Source: Capitulum mitella (Eukaryota; Arthropoda; Thecostraca; Pollicipedomorpha; Pollicipedidae). From it: DNA of 64,000 nucleotides. The DNA lies in contig CP099846.1 in the NCBI GenBank assembly GCA_030062745.1, forward strand, positions 8,491,432 through 8,555,431, read 5' to 3'. The position numbers and the translations under genes were made by a program. Of this stretch, positions 45,701-58,810 are shown piece after piece. The notes beneath the pieces were generated by a model. The model made no database searches. It was given only the letters and a program-made list of their open reading frames with translations, and was not told the origin of the DNA. Each line of letters opens with the position of its first letter. The stretch's first letter is position 1.

Positions 45701-48339
45701 GGACCTCTCCATGCAAGTGGGAAGATGCAGAAACGTCACAATTCAGTCTGCATAATGGATGCACAGTAGGCAGGGGAGATTCAACTCATCTCAAATTTCA
45801 TTTTTTTAGCTCAGGTTCAGGTCCAAGTCCCTGAGCCCTTAGATGCACGTTTCGATGATGAATTCGAATTCCATTACGATGAACCAGTCAAAAGGTATTA
45901 CCTAAAGCAGTGAATGAAGGGATGATGCTGTGAATTACTAAGCAGTATCATTCCCGGACGAACATTTTCATTCGCCTTTATTCTAACAATGAAGAAACTA
46001 TTTTTGTCACCGGCGTACCGGGATGAGACCGGGCGCCTGACAATTTCCAACAAAACAGCTCAACGTGTGATCTGCCGGCTTGTTCCAGCCGTGTAATCGG
46101 CTTTACCGGCCGTCAAAACCACCGCGCATTTTATCCGACGAAGCGCCGTCTTTTTTTGTTCACGTGCCAGTGACAGTCTCATAGCCGAGGCGGAATCGCA
46201 GCTCAACACTGACCTCTATGGCCACGTTTAAATTACCGGCCGCTGTCCGAATCCCGCAGAGAAACGGCCGCAAAAGGTCACGTCCTTCCCAGTCATCTTC
46301 CCAGACGGCCTCCCCTCGGTCATGCTCTGCATGCGCAGTACCTTTAGTAACAACAGCAAAAGCCTTCATGTATCAGAAGTACTTCCGCAGAGATACGGGG
46401 TCTGCAATAACTGCACCATAACCAGGGAACCAGGGCCTACCTGCAGTTCACCAGCACCGCGCCGGGGTGATCATATGTTTGTCACGGAGTCCGAACGTAC
46501 GGCTCAAATTCAGTGCAGGTACGGAGGTGTGTCAGATCTGGAACATTAGTACACGGGCCTTAAATTCACACGAGATCTGTCGGACATAAGCCTGTTGATT
46601 AGGTGTAATGCACGAAATATGGAACATACGTTACATCATTTAATAGCAAGGTGTTTTCGACTATCAGAAAACATCAAACGTATGCATAAAACAAACTGCC
46701 ATCACATTGCATATCCTAATTCACATTTTCGGCTGTAAGGTAATTTTTTCGTCAATCGCATTCCAACAGACTCTCACAAAACCGAGTTGCCCCAAAAAAC
46801 TGCGCAAGCATCGAAGGAAAAAGTCCTGGTTTCTTTTTATCTCAATCCAAACGCCCGGGCTCCGAAAACCAAACCAAGCGGAGGCTCGTGGCAGGGCTCA
46901 CAGAAATGGCCAGCGCCCCCTTCCTTTGTTCAAAATGTGATCTTCACACCGTCCTGGTCCGCGCAAATTTTTCCACATATTGCTGAAACCAAACACGTAG
47001 CCTTGGCCACAATGGCCTAAAAGATACAGCCGTACGATATCTTTCGCCCAAACGTCACAAAACCAATCAAAAGTTCGGCTGCTGAAGAAAAAAAAACAGG
47101 CTTCAAGCCAATAACACGATTTTTCTTGGTACCTCAAATGATGGCTGCCAACGCACCAGTATCTATACAAAGTATGGAAGTCGTTCCGTCAGCTCTTTGA
47201 AACAAAACCGTATATCTGACCTGAAACCACTACGGGCCGGACGACGCGGCTTCCTGAACATACGACCCCAGCCAAAATATTTGGGTACATTGGCAATAAT
47301 AGATCTTCCGCACATGATGGTGTACCGTGTGAAAACAGGCTTAGTGCACCGAGATAAACATGGGGCAGCACACTCTTGAGCTCACTGGTTATGTTTACAT
47401 CTCCATCCTTTTCTTACAGTGGGCTTACCAGAGCCAATCGAGGTATCTTGCCCCCTCCCCCCGCCGCAGATTCCCCCACAGAAATTAAGTATGTCACCAC
47501 AATAAACCACACGGAGTACTCAAATATGGAATGAGGAACAAATTCCAACATTCGTACTTTTACCCACAAGATCACACGAATAACTGACCTATCAGCAACC
47601 GACGTCTTATGCCCAACACAACCCGCCAAGTGGGCATTACGCTGACATTGCCCAGCACGACAGATAAACCGCACTGGTCCACAAACTGGGAAACATTCAA
47701 CAACAAAGTTACACAAGACCCTGTAACTCCACCCCACCCACACGCAAACCCCGCCAGGATATTCTCTCCCACACGGAAACTCGGTCGGAATATTCGGACT
47801 CTGATTAGCGAAAGTGTAGCACAATCATCAGCGAGGCCGTGAACTTCTGGCACGGACAGACGTCAGACGAGTTCACTACGTTTTCCGAAGACTTTGCAAA
47901 GACCCTTGACGGCAATCGAGCACCGTTTCACGGAAAAAGCTCGAAGGCTTACAACGCAGCAGGCTTCGCAAACTCAATTTCCTTAACAAAAATAAACCTT
48001 GAAGGCATAGGAGCTGGCCATTTAGGGTTTTGGAAACAATGGCATATTGACAGGTAATATATACTCACACCAAGAAAATATGGCTATTTCACAGACCACT
48101 AACAATTCAATACCGTGACGTAAGTACAGCAGTTTCGGCTCATCTGAAATATGCATAAGGGCGCAAGGAGCACAAATTCTTAGCACAGGAAACACACAGC
48201 GTGATGCCTTCGCTTAGCACCAATAACCAGGCGATAAGCAGAAATCAGGACGGAACTTGGCTACCACCGATGCCAAGGACGACAGAAATAACTCCATCAA
48301 CCCAGGTGCGAGCATTTCCTCTGCTCCGACCGGTGGCTG
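45701..48339. other. No recognised gene
   Basis: Mostly AT-rich or balanced DNA. Short frames on both strands have no recognised domain and no convincing splice sites. Confidence 0.35.
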
Positions 48340-48761
48340 ACTGCTGCCGGCCTTCTCTGGCGCCGTCCGCCGCACGTGTCGGGACGTGCTGAGCGTGGCC
48401 GGGCCCGGCGTTGCTGGCCGGGGCCGGGACCCGGTCGATACGTCTCCCGCCCGGCCCGGGCCCGGGCCCGGCGGTCCGGCTCGGTCCCGGCCCGAACCGG
48501 CCCACCGGCCGACCGGCGGCGCCCCCGCGAATTCACGGCGGCCCGGCCCCACGTCCCGCCATTCGATAATGGAACGTCGACGACGACACCGTGATCGATG
48601 CCGCGGGGACGGGGCACGGGCGCGGCCGCCGACGACGACGACCCGCCGGCCGGCCGTGTCGCCGGAGCCAGCGACGGTGGAGACGAATGGGCGCTGGTCC
48701 GGGGCGGGGTCCCCTCCCTCCCGCCTCCGGGCGGACGGGCCCGCCCACGGAAACGGGACCA
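48340..48761. other. GC-rich block beside a minisatellite
   Basis: CpG-rich and open in most frames, with runs of ccgggcccggg. No domain was recognised. Confidence 0.4.
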
Positions 48762-49028
48762 CGACAGACTGACGCCGTCCAGAGGAACAGGACCACGACA
48801 GACTGACGCCGTCCAAAGGAACAGGACGACAGACTGACGCCGTCCATAGGAACAGGACCACGACAGACTGACGTCCAGAGGAACAGGACGACAGACTGAC
48901 GCCGTCCACAGGAACAGGACAACGACAGACTGAAGCCGTCCAGAGAAACAGGACCACGACAGACTGACGCCGTCCACAGGAACAGGACCACAACAGACTG
49001 ACGCCGTCCAGAGGAACAGGACTAGAGC
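48762..49028. repeat. 34-bp minisatellite with 24-29-bp short variants, about 8 units
   Basis: Units contain gacagactgacgccgtcc and aggaacaggaccac. Some lack ccac or gccgtcc, so the unit length varies. Confidence 0.93.
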
Positions 49029-50490
49029 CTGATAATTCGGATTCGGATTATTCGAATATTCAGCCCAGGCCCAGGATTTAGCAAATGTTGGAATATCGAT
49101 TTCAGGATTCAAATACTCGTAAATATTCCGCTGGCCATTTTTTCATCCAAATATTCGCCGCACATTCGAACGTCCACCGGGCATTCGAATACTCTTATGC
49201 ATTTCGCTGCAGAATCCCACGAAATATGCGAGCCAAAGCATACGTGACCGAGCAAAATGCCAATTCGGGCATAGTCTAGCGTTGTTTCGGCTTCTAAACG
49301 TCATGTCACATAACGTACAGAAGTATGGGCAAGAGCAATGGTGAGGGTGACACTGAGATATGCTCCGCCCCTTCTGCGCTGTAAGCCGCTCTGCCCATTT
49401 TATTTCGTGGGGCGATGAAATGCCGCGAGAATCGTCTAACATCTGTTCCGTGTCTGGCCACGACAGACAGAGACCACCTTTTTTGTCTCCTGAGACAAAT
49501 ACAAGAAAACAGCCGGTCTCTCAGTACATCGACTTGCATTGTGCGTGCAAAGACCTTTTGCACATATGTTGATTTTCCATGGCAACAATACCTTACATTC
49601 GTAGGGATATCACTGTACTAGTCCGAAGGCCATATACCAGTCCGAAATCGGAGCGAGACACTGTTGCGCTGCGGGTTCCTAACAGGGATATTTAGTCACT
49701 AAAATTCAAATTATCTATCCAAAAATGTGGTAGCTTTAACACACTGTATTTGGCACGACTTTAACTACGTTTTCAATTCATCTCTTTCGACATAAGCAAG
49801 TATGCTTAGACCGTCCACAAAGTGGTGTTTTGCTGTCGATGCTGCATATTACCGAGTGGTTACGAGCAATACCGACAGACGAGCGAAACGTAACCTTTAT
49901 TCTAATATTATGTACGGACATGTGGCGGCAAGGAGCAGGAGCAGAGATTGGGTGTTTCCCCATATTCATCTCCTTTTCTCGAACTACAGTACCGTATCGT
50001 GCGGGATTGACGGTTTGCACCTCTGATTACGACTGCGCCAAAATTTCCAAATCTGGGTGGAAAAAGACTCCCAATCATCAATTTAAACACTCAACTCCCA
50101 TTTTCAGCCCCAACTTTCCATCCATAAATGCTGATTGGGCTGAATGACAAACTCTTGTTTGCAACTTTTCAGTACGCCCCACAGACATTGGTTTTGAGTT
50201 ATTCCTGAGTGTATAACTTTCCACTTCAACGGTCTTTTATGGCTGGAGTATTCCACTCGGACACCCAAGCACAAATCTAATTTTGGGACACTGCTGGTTA
50301 CACAGCATCATGACTGCCAATCAGAGCGTTTTCTGCCGCTGACGTCATGCTTTTCCCCTGCCTCGGCAGCGCCCGGCCGCCGTCCACCCGGCACAAACTT
50401 AGAAAGGTTCGTACATTCGATCCGAGTATTCTTATGTACCCATTCGTATATTCGACTCCAAAACCGATTCGAATTCTCAGCTCTCAACAG
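49029..50490. repeat. Region bounded by ATTCG-rich degenerate repeats, possible hAT-type element
   Basis: Bases 49035-49200 and 50405-50480 are both rich in ATTCG, TATTCG and TTCGAAT words. Many hAT transposons carry such short repeats just inside their ends. No inverted ends or 8-bp target duplication were found and the middle holds no transposase, so the class is a guess. A perfect CRE lies at 50340-50347. Confidence 0.3.
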
Positions 50491-50964
50491 AACCACAGGA
50501 GACTGAAAAGGGCCACAAAAACGGCAACACAGCAGACTGCCCATCTCCCCCCCCCCCTCCAATACCCGTCACCTACTGCACCTACAGCAGACTGCGGCCG
50601 ACCGACCCTCCGCAGGATGAAGTCGTAGTACCGACCAATACCCCCTTCCCCTCCCCCTTCCGAAACAGGTCTCCGAGTGAGGTCGCCCGTTCGGCGGTGG
50701 CCAGTGTGCCTCTACAGGACACCTGTCCGAGACGGGAGGCAAGCAGCGTGTGGGGACGCCGAGCGCGGCCGCCCGGGACGTCGCCGGCCTGGAGCCGGGC
50801 ACGCCGCCGCCCGGCCGCGGCTCGACTGGCCTCCGCGGCCTTCAATCGATCCGAGCCGGCAGGCCCAAACGGCGCCGAGCGGTCCCCGGGCACGTGACAG
50901 CCGGCCGGTCCGGCGGCGCCGCAGCCGGACAGGCCAGCGGTGGGCCGTCTGCCGGCCAGCGCCG
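50491..50964. other. No recognised gene
   Basis: C-run at 50548-50557, then a GC-rich block at 50740-50960 leading into the next minisatellite. Confidence 0.35.
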
Positions 50965-51258
50965 CAGAAACAGGGATCCAGGCCGACAACAGACCGCCAC
51001 AACAGGGACCCAGGCCGACAACAGCCCGCCACAACAGGGACCCAGGCCGACAACAGCCTGTCACAGCAGGGACCCAGGCCGACAACAGCCCGCCACAACA
51101 GGGACCCAGGCCGACAACAGCCCGCCAGAGCAGGAACCCAGGCCGACAACAGCCTGTCACAGCAGGGACCCAGGCCGACAACAGCCTATCACAGCAGGGA
51201 CCCAAGCCGACAACAGCCTGTCACAGCAGGGACCCAAGCCGACAACAGCCCGCCTCCA
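50965..51258. repeat. 32-bp minisatellite, about 9 units
   Basis: Units of cagggacccaggccgacaac followed by agcccgccacaa or agcctgtcacag. This array is unrelated in sequence to the 32-bp array at 23525. Confidence 0.95.
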
Positions 51259-51611
51259 CGACGGATAGTTAGAGGGCGGCCGGTTGCGTTGGAAGTGAAA
51301 GAATAGGCAGTGGTTACTGCTTTACTTTCGAATTGTATGTTTCCACAAGGGTGGGCGGGGAAGTGAGGTAGTGCGAAATGGCTGCAGTAGCCGAAGCGCG
51401 GTATAAAACCTAATCATCATCGGGGAAGTGAGGTATGACGACCGAATTGAAAAAGGGATGACCCTCAGGCACACGCTGCAATCTGAGGGGTTACTTTCTC
51501 TCGAACGCCAGTGGGATCGCGTTGAAGGACACGTCCGACTTAAAGTACTCGTTTCTGACCTATATCTGTAATGGTTCCAGGATATGATATTCTAACACTT
51601 TTGTAATGTCC

Positions 51612-52502
51612 TTAACTCTCGCCCAGGCGGGTTGTTTTCGCACTTTCCACTGCGCAGGGGGTCGGTTCGAGCCCCTGGTGTTGTGCCCCTAATTGAGCTA
51701 GAGTCGTGAAACAAAAACGAGCGTGTTGCTCGTCATGAGAGGACGCCAATGGTATCCACTTTCACGGTTCCAAGTCAACCGATGACCTCCCGGGTCATGT
51801 CAATGGCCCAAAATAAGCGAAAATCGCGAAACTCCTCGTCTGAATGGTCACAGAGTAAAGGTGGAGCAGTCAGGGAGACTGGACAAAAACCAGAAGACTC
51901 CCTGAAGTCTTGCAAATTTCATGGCATCCATCATCGATGCTTCGACGACGCAGGTCAGGCAAGGCCAAATCCCTTGCCCAGCTGCAATAGCATGGAATCT
52001 AGAGCCATATGTCGGCCATGAAATGAACATGAATGAGTGGAAATAGCGTAAAATTAATGCTGAATTTGAAATCTGCGCCTCAAATACCCTGAAGGCCACC
52101 TAAGGCCAAGAAAGGTCGCCCAAGGTCATCCGTAGTCACTGACCTCGGATGACCTTAAAAGGGGTTACAAACCTGGGGAAAACGGAGATGTGGTCCGTTT
52201 ACACCTCGTTTGACCCCAGCTTCCATGTTGAGTGTCATTTGCGGTCCCAAGCTCAGAGACTTTGCGGTTTCATTGCAAAATGATCGAAGGTGTTCCTCTT
52301 TATGACGTCATAACTCCGCGACCTGACATGACAATGAATACATTTTTCTACGAAAAGTTGCAAAACTGATGTCCAGGATTGCGAAACTGATGCCGAAGCG
52401 AACAATGGAAATCTGAAAGAAGTCTGACGAGCCATGTTGAAGCTATCCCTGAAAAACACAGGGAGGGGCCGGATCGACCCCCCCGCCTGGGCGTGGGTTA
52501 AG
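51612..52502. mobile_element. piggyBac-like miniature transposon, family C
   Basis: The left end is TTAACTCTCGCCCAGGCGGG and the right end, read inward, is TTAACCCACGCCCAGGCGGG. This is an imperfect inverted repeat inside TTAA sites, with G/C-runs further in. It is 0.89 kb without transposase. It contains AGGTCA/TGACCT clusters (near 52110-52160) and TGACGTCA at 52303-52310. A tRNA B-box-like GGTTCGAGCCCC (51664-51675) has no matching tRNA body. Confidence 0.72.
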
Positions 52503-53890
52503 GCAATGCCGAAATTCTTCTCCGTCTTTTCTGCTATACCTTGCGCGTAAACTTTGTCTACCATTCCGAATTTTCCGCTCCGATCAGTTTGCTTCACACG
52601 GGATAGTTACGCCAGGAACAGCAAATCTCTATCGAGGCTCACCCACCGATAATGGGGGACAGAGGCTGCGACGCGCAATGGCCTTGCAAGCCAAACTATT
52701 ACTTAAGCTACCTACAGACGCAAACCAACGTAAAATGGCGCTGGGTGTCTTCTGTGAGGCCACCTGAAAGGAGAGATCAGTACCTGGTACCTGACGGGAG
52801 AGCTCAGAAGTTCGTTCACGCTTGCAGACTCCTGCCCGGTTGACGTCTGGTCGGTAAGCACCATATCGCAATCAGCCGATAAACGCGGTGACAACGTTTC
52901 GGAAACAACCCATATCTTTGTCCGATCTATATCTTACTAAAAATATCGAGACCAGAGCGAATCCTGTCTGCGGTCGTCGGTCTGTCGATACTGGCGGCTC
53001 TAAATGGACTCCCATCGAACACAGAGACCGTGACCTTAGTCCAAGCATCCCCTCGCTGTTCGTGAGCACGTACAAATCATGTAAAGTACTTCCATGTCAT
53101 GCAAACTACACACAAAACGTGCTGAAAAATGAATAAGTTTGGCTGCTGTGATGGAACGTCGTAACTGGTCGCTTGCTGGATGCATGACACCATGAATGTA
53201 AAAATGTGATTTTAAAAGCTAATGCACATTAAAACCAACTCGTCCTGAAACCGACTTTTGTATGTACCACTGATAATACCACAAAGAAGTCAATACAATG
53301 CTCACTAAAGCACCTGGTGACCTGGTTTGTGGCGCACACGTTACACTCCAATATCTGGCATCTCCGTGCTCAAAACTGGTGGGACAGACTGTTTTCCATA
53401 GACATATTCTGTAACTGCAAAACCCCAACATAGCCCACTTCCACTTGGAAGAAAAATCATTCAGATCTAGAGAATGGTGGAGGAGGGCCCAGGTATATGC
53501 ATCAAATGCTTGACAGCATGGACAACAGCACCAAAGTTACCGAACTATCATTGTTCTAATCCTTCAGCTACCTCGTTCAAGACACTTGGACATAGACAGC
53601 AATAACTCTACCGCGAAGAACAAAGCATACATTCCACAAGCAAAATGCCACAGGTATCAGCAGCAGGGAGCTACGTCATTCCGGTTAAACTGCTTACTAG
53701 CTGCTCTGCTACCTCGTATGCAGTCCTGATAATCAGCCCGAAGTGCGCCAACTGTAGCAGGATATATTTCGAACAATCATCTTAGGAGAAGCTACCCAGC
53801 TTTGGGGGACAACACATTAGGACGGATGCCTTATGTGTTAAAAACACTGCATCGGATCAACCAAACATCGTATATTTGACGTTCGGACAA
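52503..53890. other. No recognised gene
   Basis: Balanced to AT-rich sequence; no repeat, RNA gene or splice-bounded frame was recognised. Confidence 0.35.
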
Positions 53891-53894
53891 CACT

Positions 53895-55985
53895 AGAGAT
53901 AACTATGTACTCAAAACATGGACACCCTTTTAATCAGATATGACTGGTTTGTTAGGGTAATGTTGAGAACCACAGCCTGAGCTAAGCACAGCATTTTGCA
54001 GAGGCTCGGATCCCTTCACTGATGGCATAATTCCATTTTGTGTCAAAAGTTTACTGTGCCATCAAAGGTGTCACATCTCAATTGTGCCTCAAAGGTGTCA
54101 TATCTCAAATGACCCCCTATTTGCCAGGTGCCAGCTGGCATGCCCCCAAGCATTGAATACTGGGCAACTTGAACCCATTTTACACAATGGTGAGATTGGT
54201 GCACTATCATCTATATAAGTTATCAAACATAGCAATCAGAATTAGAAAGTGTCAGGGCATGTCATCCTTGTCCCCCCTCCCCAAATCCTCTGTTGCATGA
54301 AAGAGCAAAATTGAGCAAAAGCACTTGAACAAAATTCACAGGAAAACATTCTTGATGAAGCACTTGCTTAAACAACAACATACTTAAACAAGAAATAATG
54401 CACTTGTGGTTACCACTGTACCTGTTATTAGTCACTGATCTAACTTTGGCAACCAGCCAAGACAAGGAAATGGCTATGCACTTCAGTTGCTGTTACTTGA
54501 TTTGAGCAATCATGTACCAACAGTTTTTAAAAATACCCTGTGAAGGGAGTCATCCTGGCTGTAAGCAGACTTAAACTCCAAAATGTACACAATAATAATC
54601 AAACAACTGTTGTCAAATTTCAAACACATATGCATGCATGGCCAAGAGTGGGCATAAGATCTCACAAAGCTGGACAGAGACAACTGCTTCATGGCCTCAA
54701 CTTCTCAATGTTTGACTGGTACAGATGCCTTCACTGCATGCTGCATGTGCAAGACCATTATGAATTTGCTACCGTAATCAGAGCATAATAACAAATCTGA
54801 TCAAAATGACTTACTGTGGTGATATTTATTATCACAACCCATGCCATGCACAGCTTTTCATATAGACTGAAAACCCTACAACCAATCTTGCAATAGCTGG
54901 TAGCAGCTGATTTCACAGTAATCTGAGACACTTTCAACAATATGATATGACCGTGTGGTATTCAGCAAGGCAACCTTTGGTACCAGACATCAGCAGCCTA
55001 TTGGCCAAGTAGGAAACCTCCAAGTGAGTCAAAAACTTTAAATTTTTCATGGGTCCATAACTTCAGAAATCATGAAAATCATGATTTCATTATTCATTTA
55101 TGCCTACCACTATGTTGCATAATACCTGTTTGGTTGGACATAAAAGTTAAGAATGAAAACTAGGCTTTCATGAAGTTTCATGGTGTTAAGGTAAATAAAT
55201 CGTATTCCATTTAAATCTACTTTTACAGCAGTCCTTCATCATGAAAACTGTACATGAATGACTTAAGAAAATACAATGTAAGCAAGAAACACTGTTAATT
55301 TCCATTTCAGACAACTACACATTAACTTGCTCCAATATGGTAGCAGAGAAGGTGAAGAAACTTGCACTGCCTGCAGCAGGATCAATAATCCATTCACTTG
55401 TTAGACCATGACATCATGCCTAGCCTTGAGACACTGATCATTACACAACCATTATTTTACATCAGTACACAATCATTATATGACACACAAATAACTTCCA
55501 TTCAGTACAGCACTTCACAGAGGTGGTGGAACTCCACCATGGTTTAGGGGTGCTGGCGGGGAGGCAAAGATGCATTTATGGGTCAATACTTTCCAGTCAA
55601 AGCTCACAGGGTCAATCCTGGATTTCAAAATGTTGGAGTAGCAGCTAAAGACCCCTCTTGCTTCTCACACCCTATGCACACTAGCACCCTATTTCCTCAA
55701 TTAAAAAAAACAGAGAACAAAGGAAATAATAATGCACTCTAGATGAACTCCACAGTATCTCTTTATTTTCCATAATACCCACATTCCAATGGCTGCATTT
55801 TTGTAATAAGAACAAAATATTTTGTCCATCCACTCTTCACGTGCACCTTTTACACAGATGGGCAGCCACTTTATACATGCAGGAATACTGTTTGCCCACT
55901 TTTGTTGCAATGGGAATGTAATGGGTGCCACAGTGAAACATGACATATCAATTTTTGTTTTTGTTCCAACTTTTGTTTAGGCTAC
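53895..55985. other. CpG-depleted block, possible 3' UTR or gene-body sequence
   Basis: About 2.1 kb at moderate AT content with only around six CpG dinucleotides by eye, whereas CpG is common on both sides. TpG and CpA are abundant, the mark of long germline methylation followed by decay. In many invertebrates this is seen in bodies of broadly expressed genes. The minus strand is T-rich and has TTTATT complements (AATAAA on minus, near 54835 and 55760), so a minus-strand 3' UTR is one reading. No protein was recognised. Foreign or misassembled DNA is another possibility. Confidence 0.45.
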
Positions 55986-56479
55986 GTCTAGACATCTGTG
56001 TTGCCCGCTCAGACATCCAGAATCAAAAAGAACTTTTTAACATTGAATGGGTGCACCACGTACCTTGCTGACAGCGACTGCATGCAGTGTGGTCTGTTGA
56101 TATATCGGACTTATTGGTAATACGTCAAGCAGCTGGCAATCATCGTTTGCAGACCTTGGCCACAGATGTTGATCGCAGTTTTGGTGCATCAAGCGCCAGT
56201 TATGTCTTTACTAAGCCGTTTACGTCTGATTTTCCGCCCACACGTTAATGTTCTTGATTACAAATGAATTTACCTGCATCAATGTGGGATTTCAACGCCG
56301 TTTCTTGAACGCAGAACATCAAAGTATGACAAAAAATAGTTAGGTTAATGCAGCATTATTAAGAATCATTATTTAAATTATGGATAATATATAATGTAAT
56401 ACCAGAAGTATTATTCATATAGCAATGGCTATGAGTTTGTTCACTTTTATGGCGTACAGAAGCAAGACTCGCAGGGTCT

Positions 56480-56977
56480 ACGTCTTCGGGAATGTAAATG
56501 GGAAGATATAGCGAGCATCGTGGGCCAGGGGCCGTACACCGCGTCCAAGACTGCAGAGACGAAGGTAGCAAGGAAAGGGCTTCTAGGTTTCGGGGCCTCC
56601 TCGACTTCGGGGCTAGACCGACTCTTGAAGGGCTTTTTACGTCGGTACCGGACTTTCTAGAGCATGAAATGGACCTGTATAGGGGGAGTTCTTCATTCCC
56701 ACTGACCTCCTGGGGCGTGGGGGGTTTCCTGAGATCACTGGGGACCTCCTGTAGCGCTATGGCAGCCGCTACGGGGTCCTCCAGCGACGCACAGTGGCAG
56801 GATTGCCGATTTCTGTAAATGAATGGGGAACTGGGCCGAGGGCCCGGCAACTTAAATTTCTCCAAATTTGGGTTTCTCAACGGATTTAGCCCAGTTCATT
56901 TTGGTCGATGGGAATTTGTAAGTTTTTATTACGTTTTATCAAGTAAAAAATGGCATATATCCTCATATACATACATA

Positions 56978-57026
<49 letters not shown>

Positions 57027-57640
57027 GCAGGTGCATGCATATATGTAGATAGAGAGATAGATAGGTACATCACTTTATGCTTTATTCTTTACTTTCTGCC
57101 TATCTTTTATCTACTGCGGCCGTTCTCTTTGTTATTATTGCCCATTTCCATTTAAAACCGACAGAAAATACTGGGGACCTAAACCAACACTGGAGGGGTC
57201 CAAATCAACGCTGGGGAACCAGGGTCCTCTCAAAAGAATACAAATCAATACCCCTGTTCAGAGGACTAACCGTTACGTTGTGGGCCTCCTCTGGTGTTCA
57301 GAGAAACTTCTTAGCACATGCCGTCGTCTCCAGTGGGCTCAGGGACCTCCAATGACGCCAATATGGGCCTTCTGCGATGAGCAGGGGTCTGCCTAAGGTC
57401 ATCGGGGCCTCCAGAATCATCCAGTGGGCACCGGCTTCTCCCTTCGCTCTCCCTCCCCGCTTGGGTACTCCACTGTTCGTGATGGGGAGCGGGCATCCTT
57501 TAGTGGGGAAAACCTCATCCCACTCAGATACTCAGATATCCTCACGCCTCAGATAACCAGGACTCGGAGGCCTCCAATGGCGACGAAACGGCCCCTTCAG
57601 ACGATCAGTGGCGAAGAGAGACCGCATGCTGCCTTAACAC
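56480..57640 (+). repeat. Dispersed repeat with internal (TA)n, copy 2, in a degenerate tandem context
   Basis: 56800-57240 matches 6120-6600 on both sides of the (TA)n at 56979-57023. Around it, a theme of roughly 40 bases (ggggcctccagtg, acctcc, gacgc) recurs loosely at 56590-56790 and 57225-57600. The element may therefore include a decayed tandem array. Frames through it show no domain. Confidence 0.65.
56979..57023. repeat. (TA)n microsatellite
   Basis: Uninterrupted TA run inside copy 2 of the TA-bearing dispersed repeat. Confidence 0.95.
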
Positions 57641-57656
57641 TTGTACGGGTGGCCGG

Positions 57657-58810
57657 TTAAATATAACGCGCTCGGTTGGGGTAGGGTGGGGGTCAATTTG
57701 ATCCCCCCTAAGACTACGAAAACTAGGGGGGCTGGAGCCAACAGATTTGCAGGGTATATGCTTCTCTAAAGGTTGACTCTCTTGAGTACAGGTTTAGTGT
57801 TTCTAGAGCATGACCTTCATGGTCAAATAAGGCCAAAATGGTTCAATTCTGTGCGGCTGGTTAGACCTTTGCTTTTACCGCAAATCGTTTTTCACAGCGC
57901 CAAAATGTATGAGACATTTTTAAGTATTACAAAACTGCAATAGATAGTATCTAATCTGATATGCTTCAGTAAGTATTCATGCTTAAATTAGCGCCTCAGC
58001 TCAAGTTAAGTCATATGACTATAATTTCACGAAGTACCACGAGGTGTCAAATATTTTCCATTGTGGTCTCTTTGGCAAATTCTAGTGCTCAATTCGAATT
58101 TGGTGGCCAAAAGTACCTCACGGATCAAATTCTACCACTAAGGTCACTAAGGCCGTTGGGGTTCAACCTGGGTCGCCGACCTGAAGTGGCCTCAGGAAAG
58201 TGAAAATCGCAATAATGTGTTCCACGGAGCCACTTGCTATCATCCAGTGGAATGTTACCACGGAATCAAATATTTAGCACTGGCAAGTATCGATTCCAAA
58301 GCGTCCTCCGGCTTCTTCAGAATAGTACACGGGCATGACACGGAATGTTAGACCGAAGGCATGACCCATCTGATCCATTTCTCTTTGACACCTTTTCATT
58401 TGACTTCCATTTACAGATGGAACGAACGACTACCATGCGTAGGTAATAATGGGGGCTGAATTCGAAATCATTGTCAATAAGCACTCTAGAGAATAAGTTG
58501 TTGCAGAAAAGAGCCGTACTAAGGTCAGTAAAGCTCATCTCAGGTCAGTGACCTCAGATGGCCTAGAAGAGATCAAAAGCATCGGAATGTGTGTTCAGTG
58601 ATTTCTGACATTGTTTTGTACCATTTTAGGCTTGAATTAAGCATTACACAAAAAACTGGTGACATTTCATTGTTCGGCCTCTAGAGAAAAAGGGTACGCG
58701 CAAGTTGCCTTCTGTGGCGATGATCATGCGTAGGTGCTCTTGAGTGGCATGGAGTTCAGAGACAGGCCAGATCAGATCAGTAAACAGCTAGAGGGGGTCG
58801 GAGGAGTTAA
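57657..58810. mobile_element. Possible TTAA-flanked miniature element, family D
   Basis: TTAA occurs at both proposed borders with G-runs just inside. The interior shares the arrangement of AGGTCA/TGACCT clusters with family C (ctcaggtcagtgacctcaga near 58540). The proposed ends do not form a clear inverted repeat, so the borders may be wrong. Confidence 0.35.

Noticed and set aside
48214-49112. 250-270-codon minus-strand frames with SVVVLFLWTA repeats
   Set aside because: The hydrophobic periodic peptide comes from the 34-bp minisatellite, not a membrane protein.
51655-51680. tRNA or tRNA-derived SINE signal (GGTTCGAGCCCC)
   Set aside because: Only a B-box and T-arm-like stem are present; no A-box or cloverleaf upstream. 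It lies inside a TTAA-type transposon.
56359-56880. 173-codon minus-strand frame
   Set aside because: It overlaps a degenerate tandem repeat and the start of a dispersed repeat; the peptide matches no family I know.
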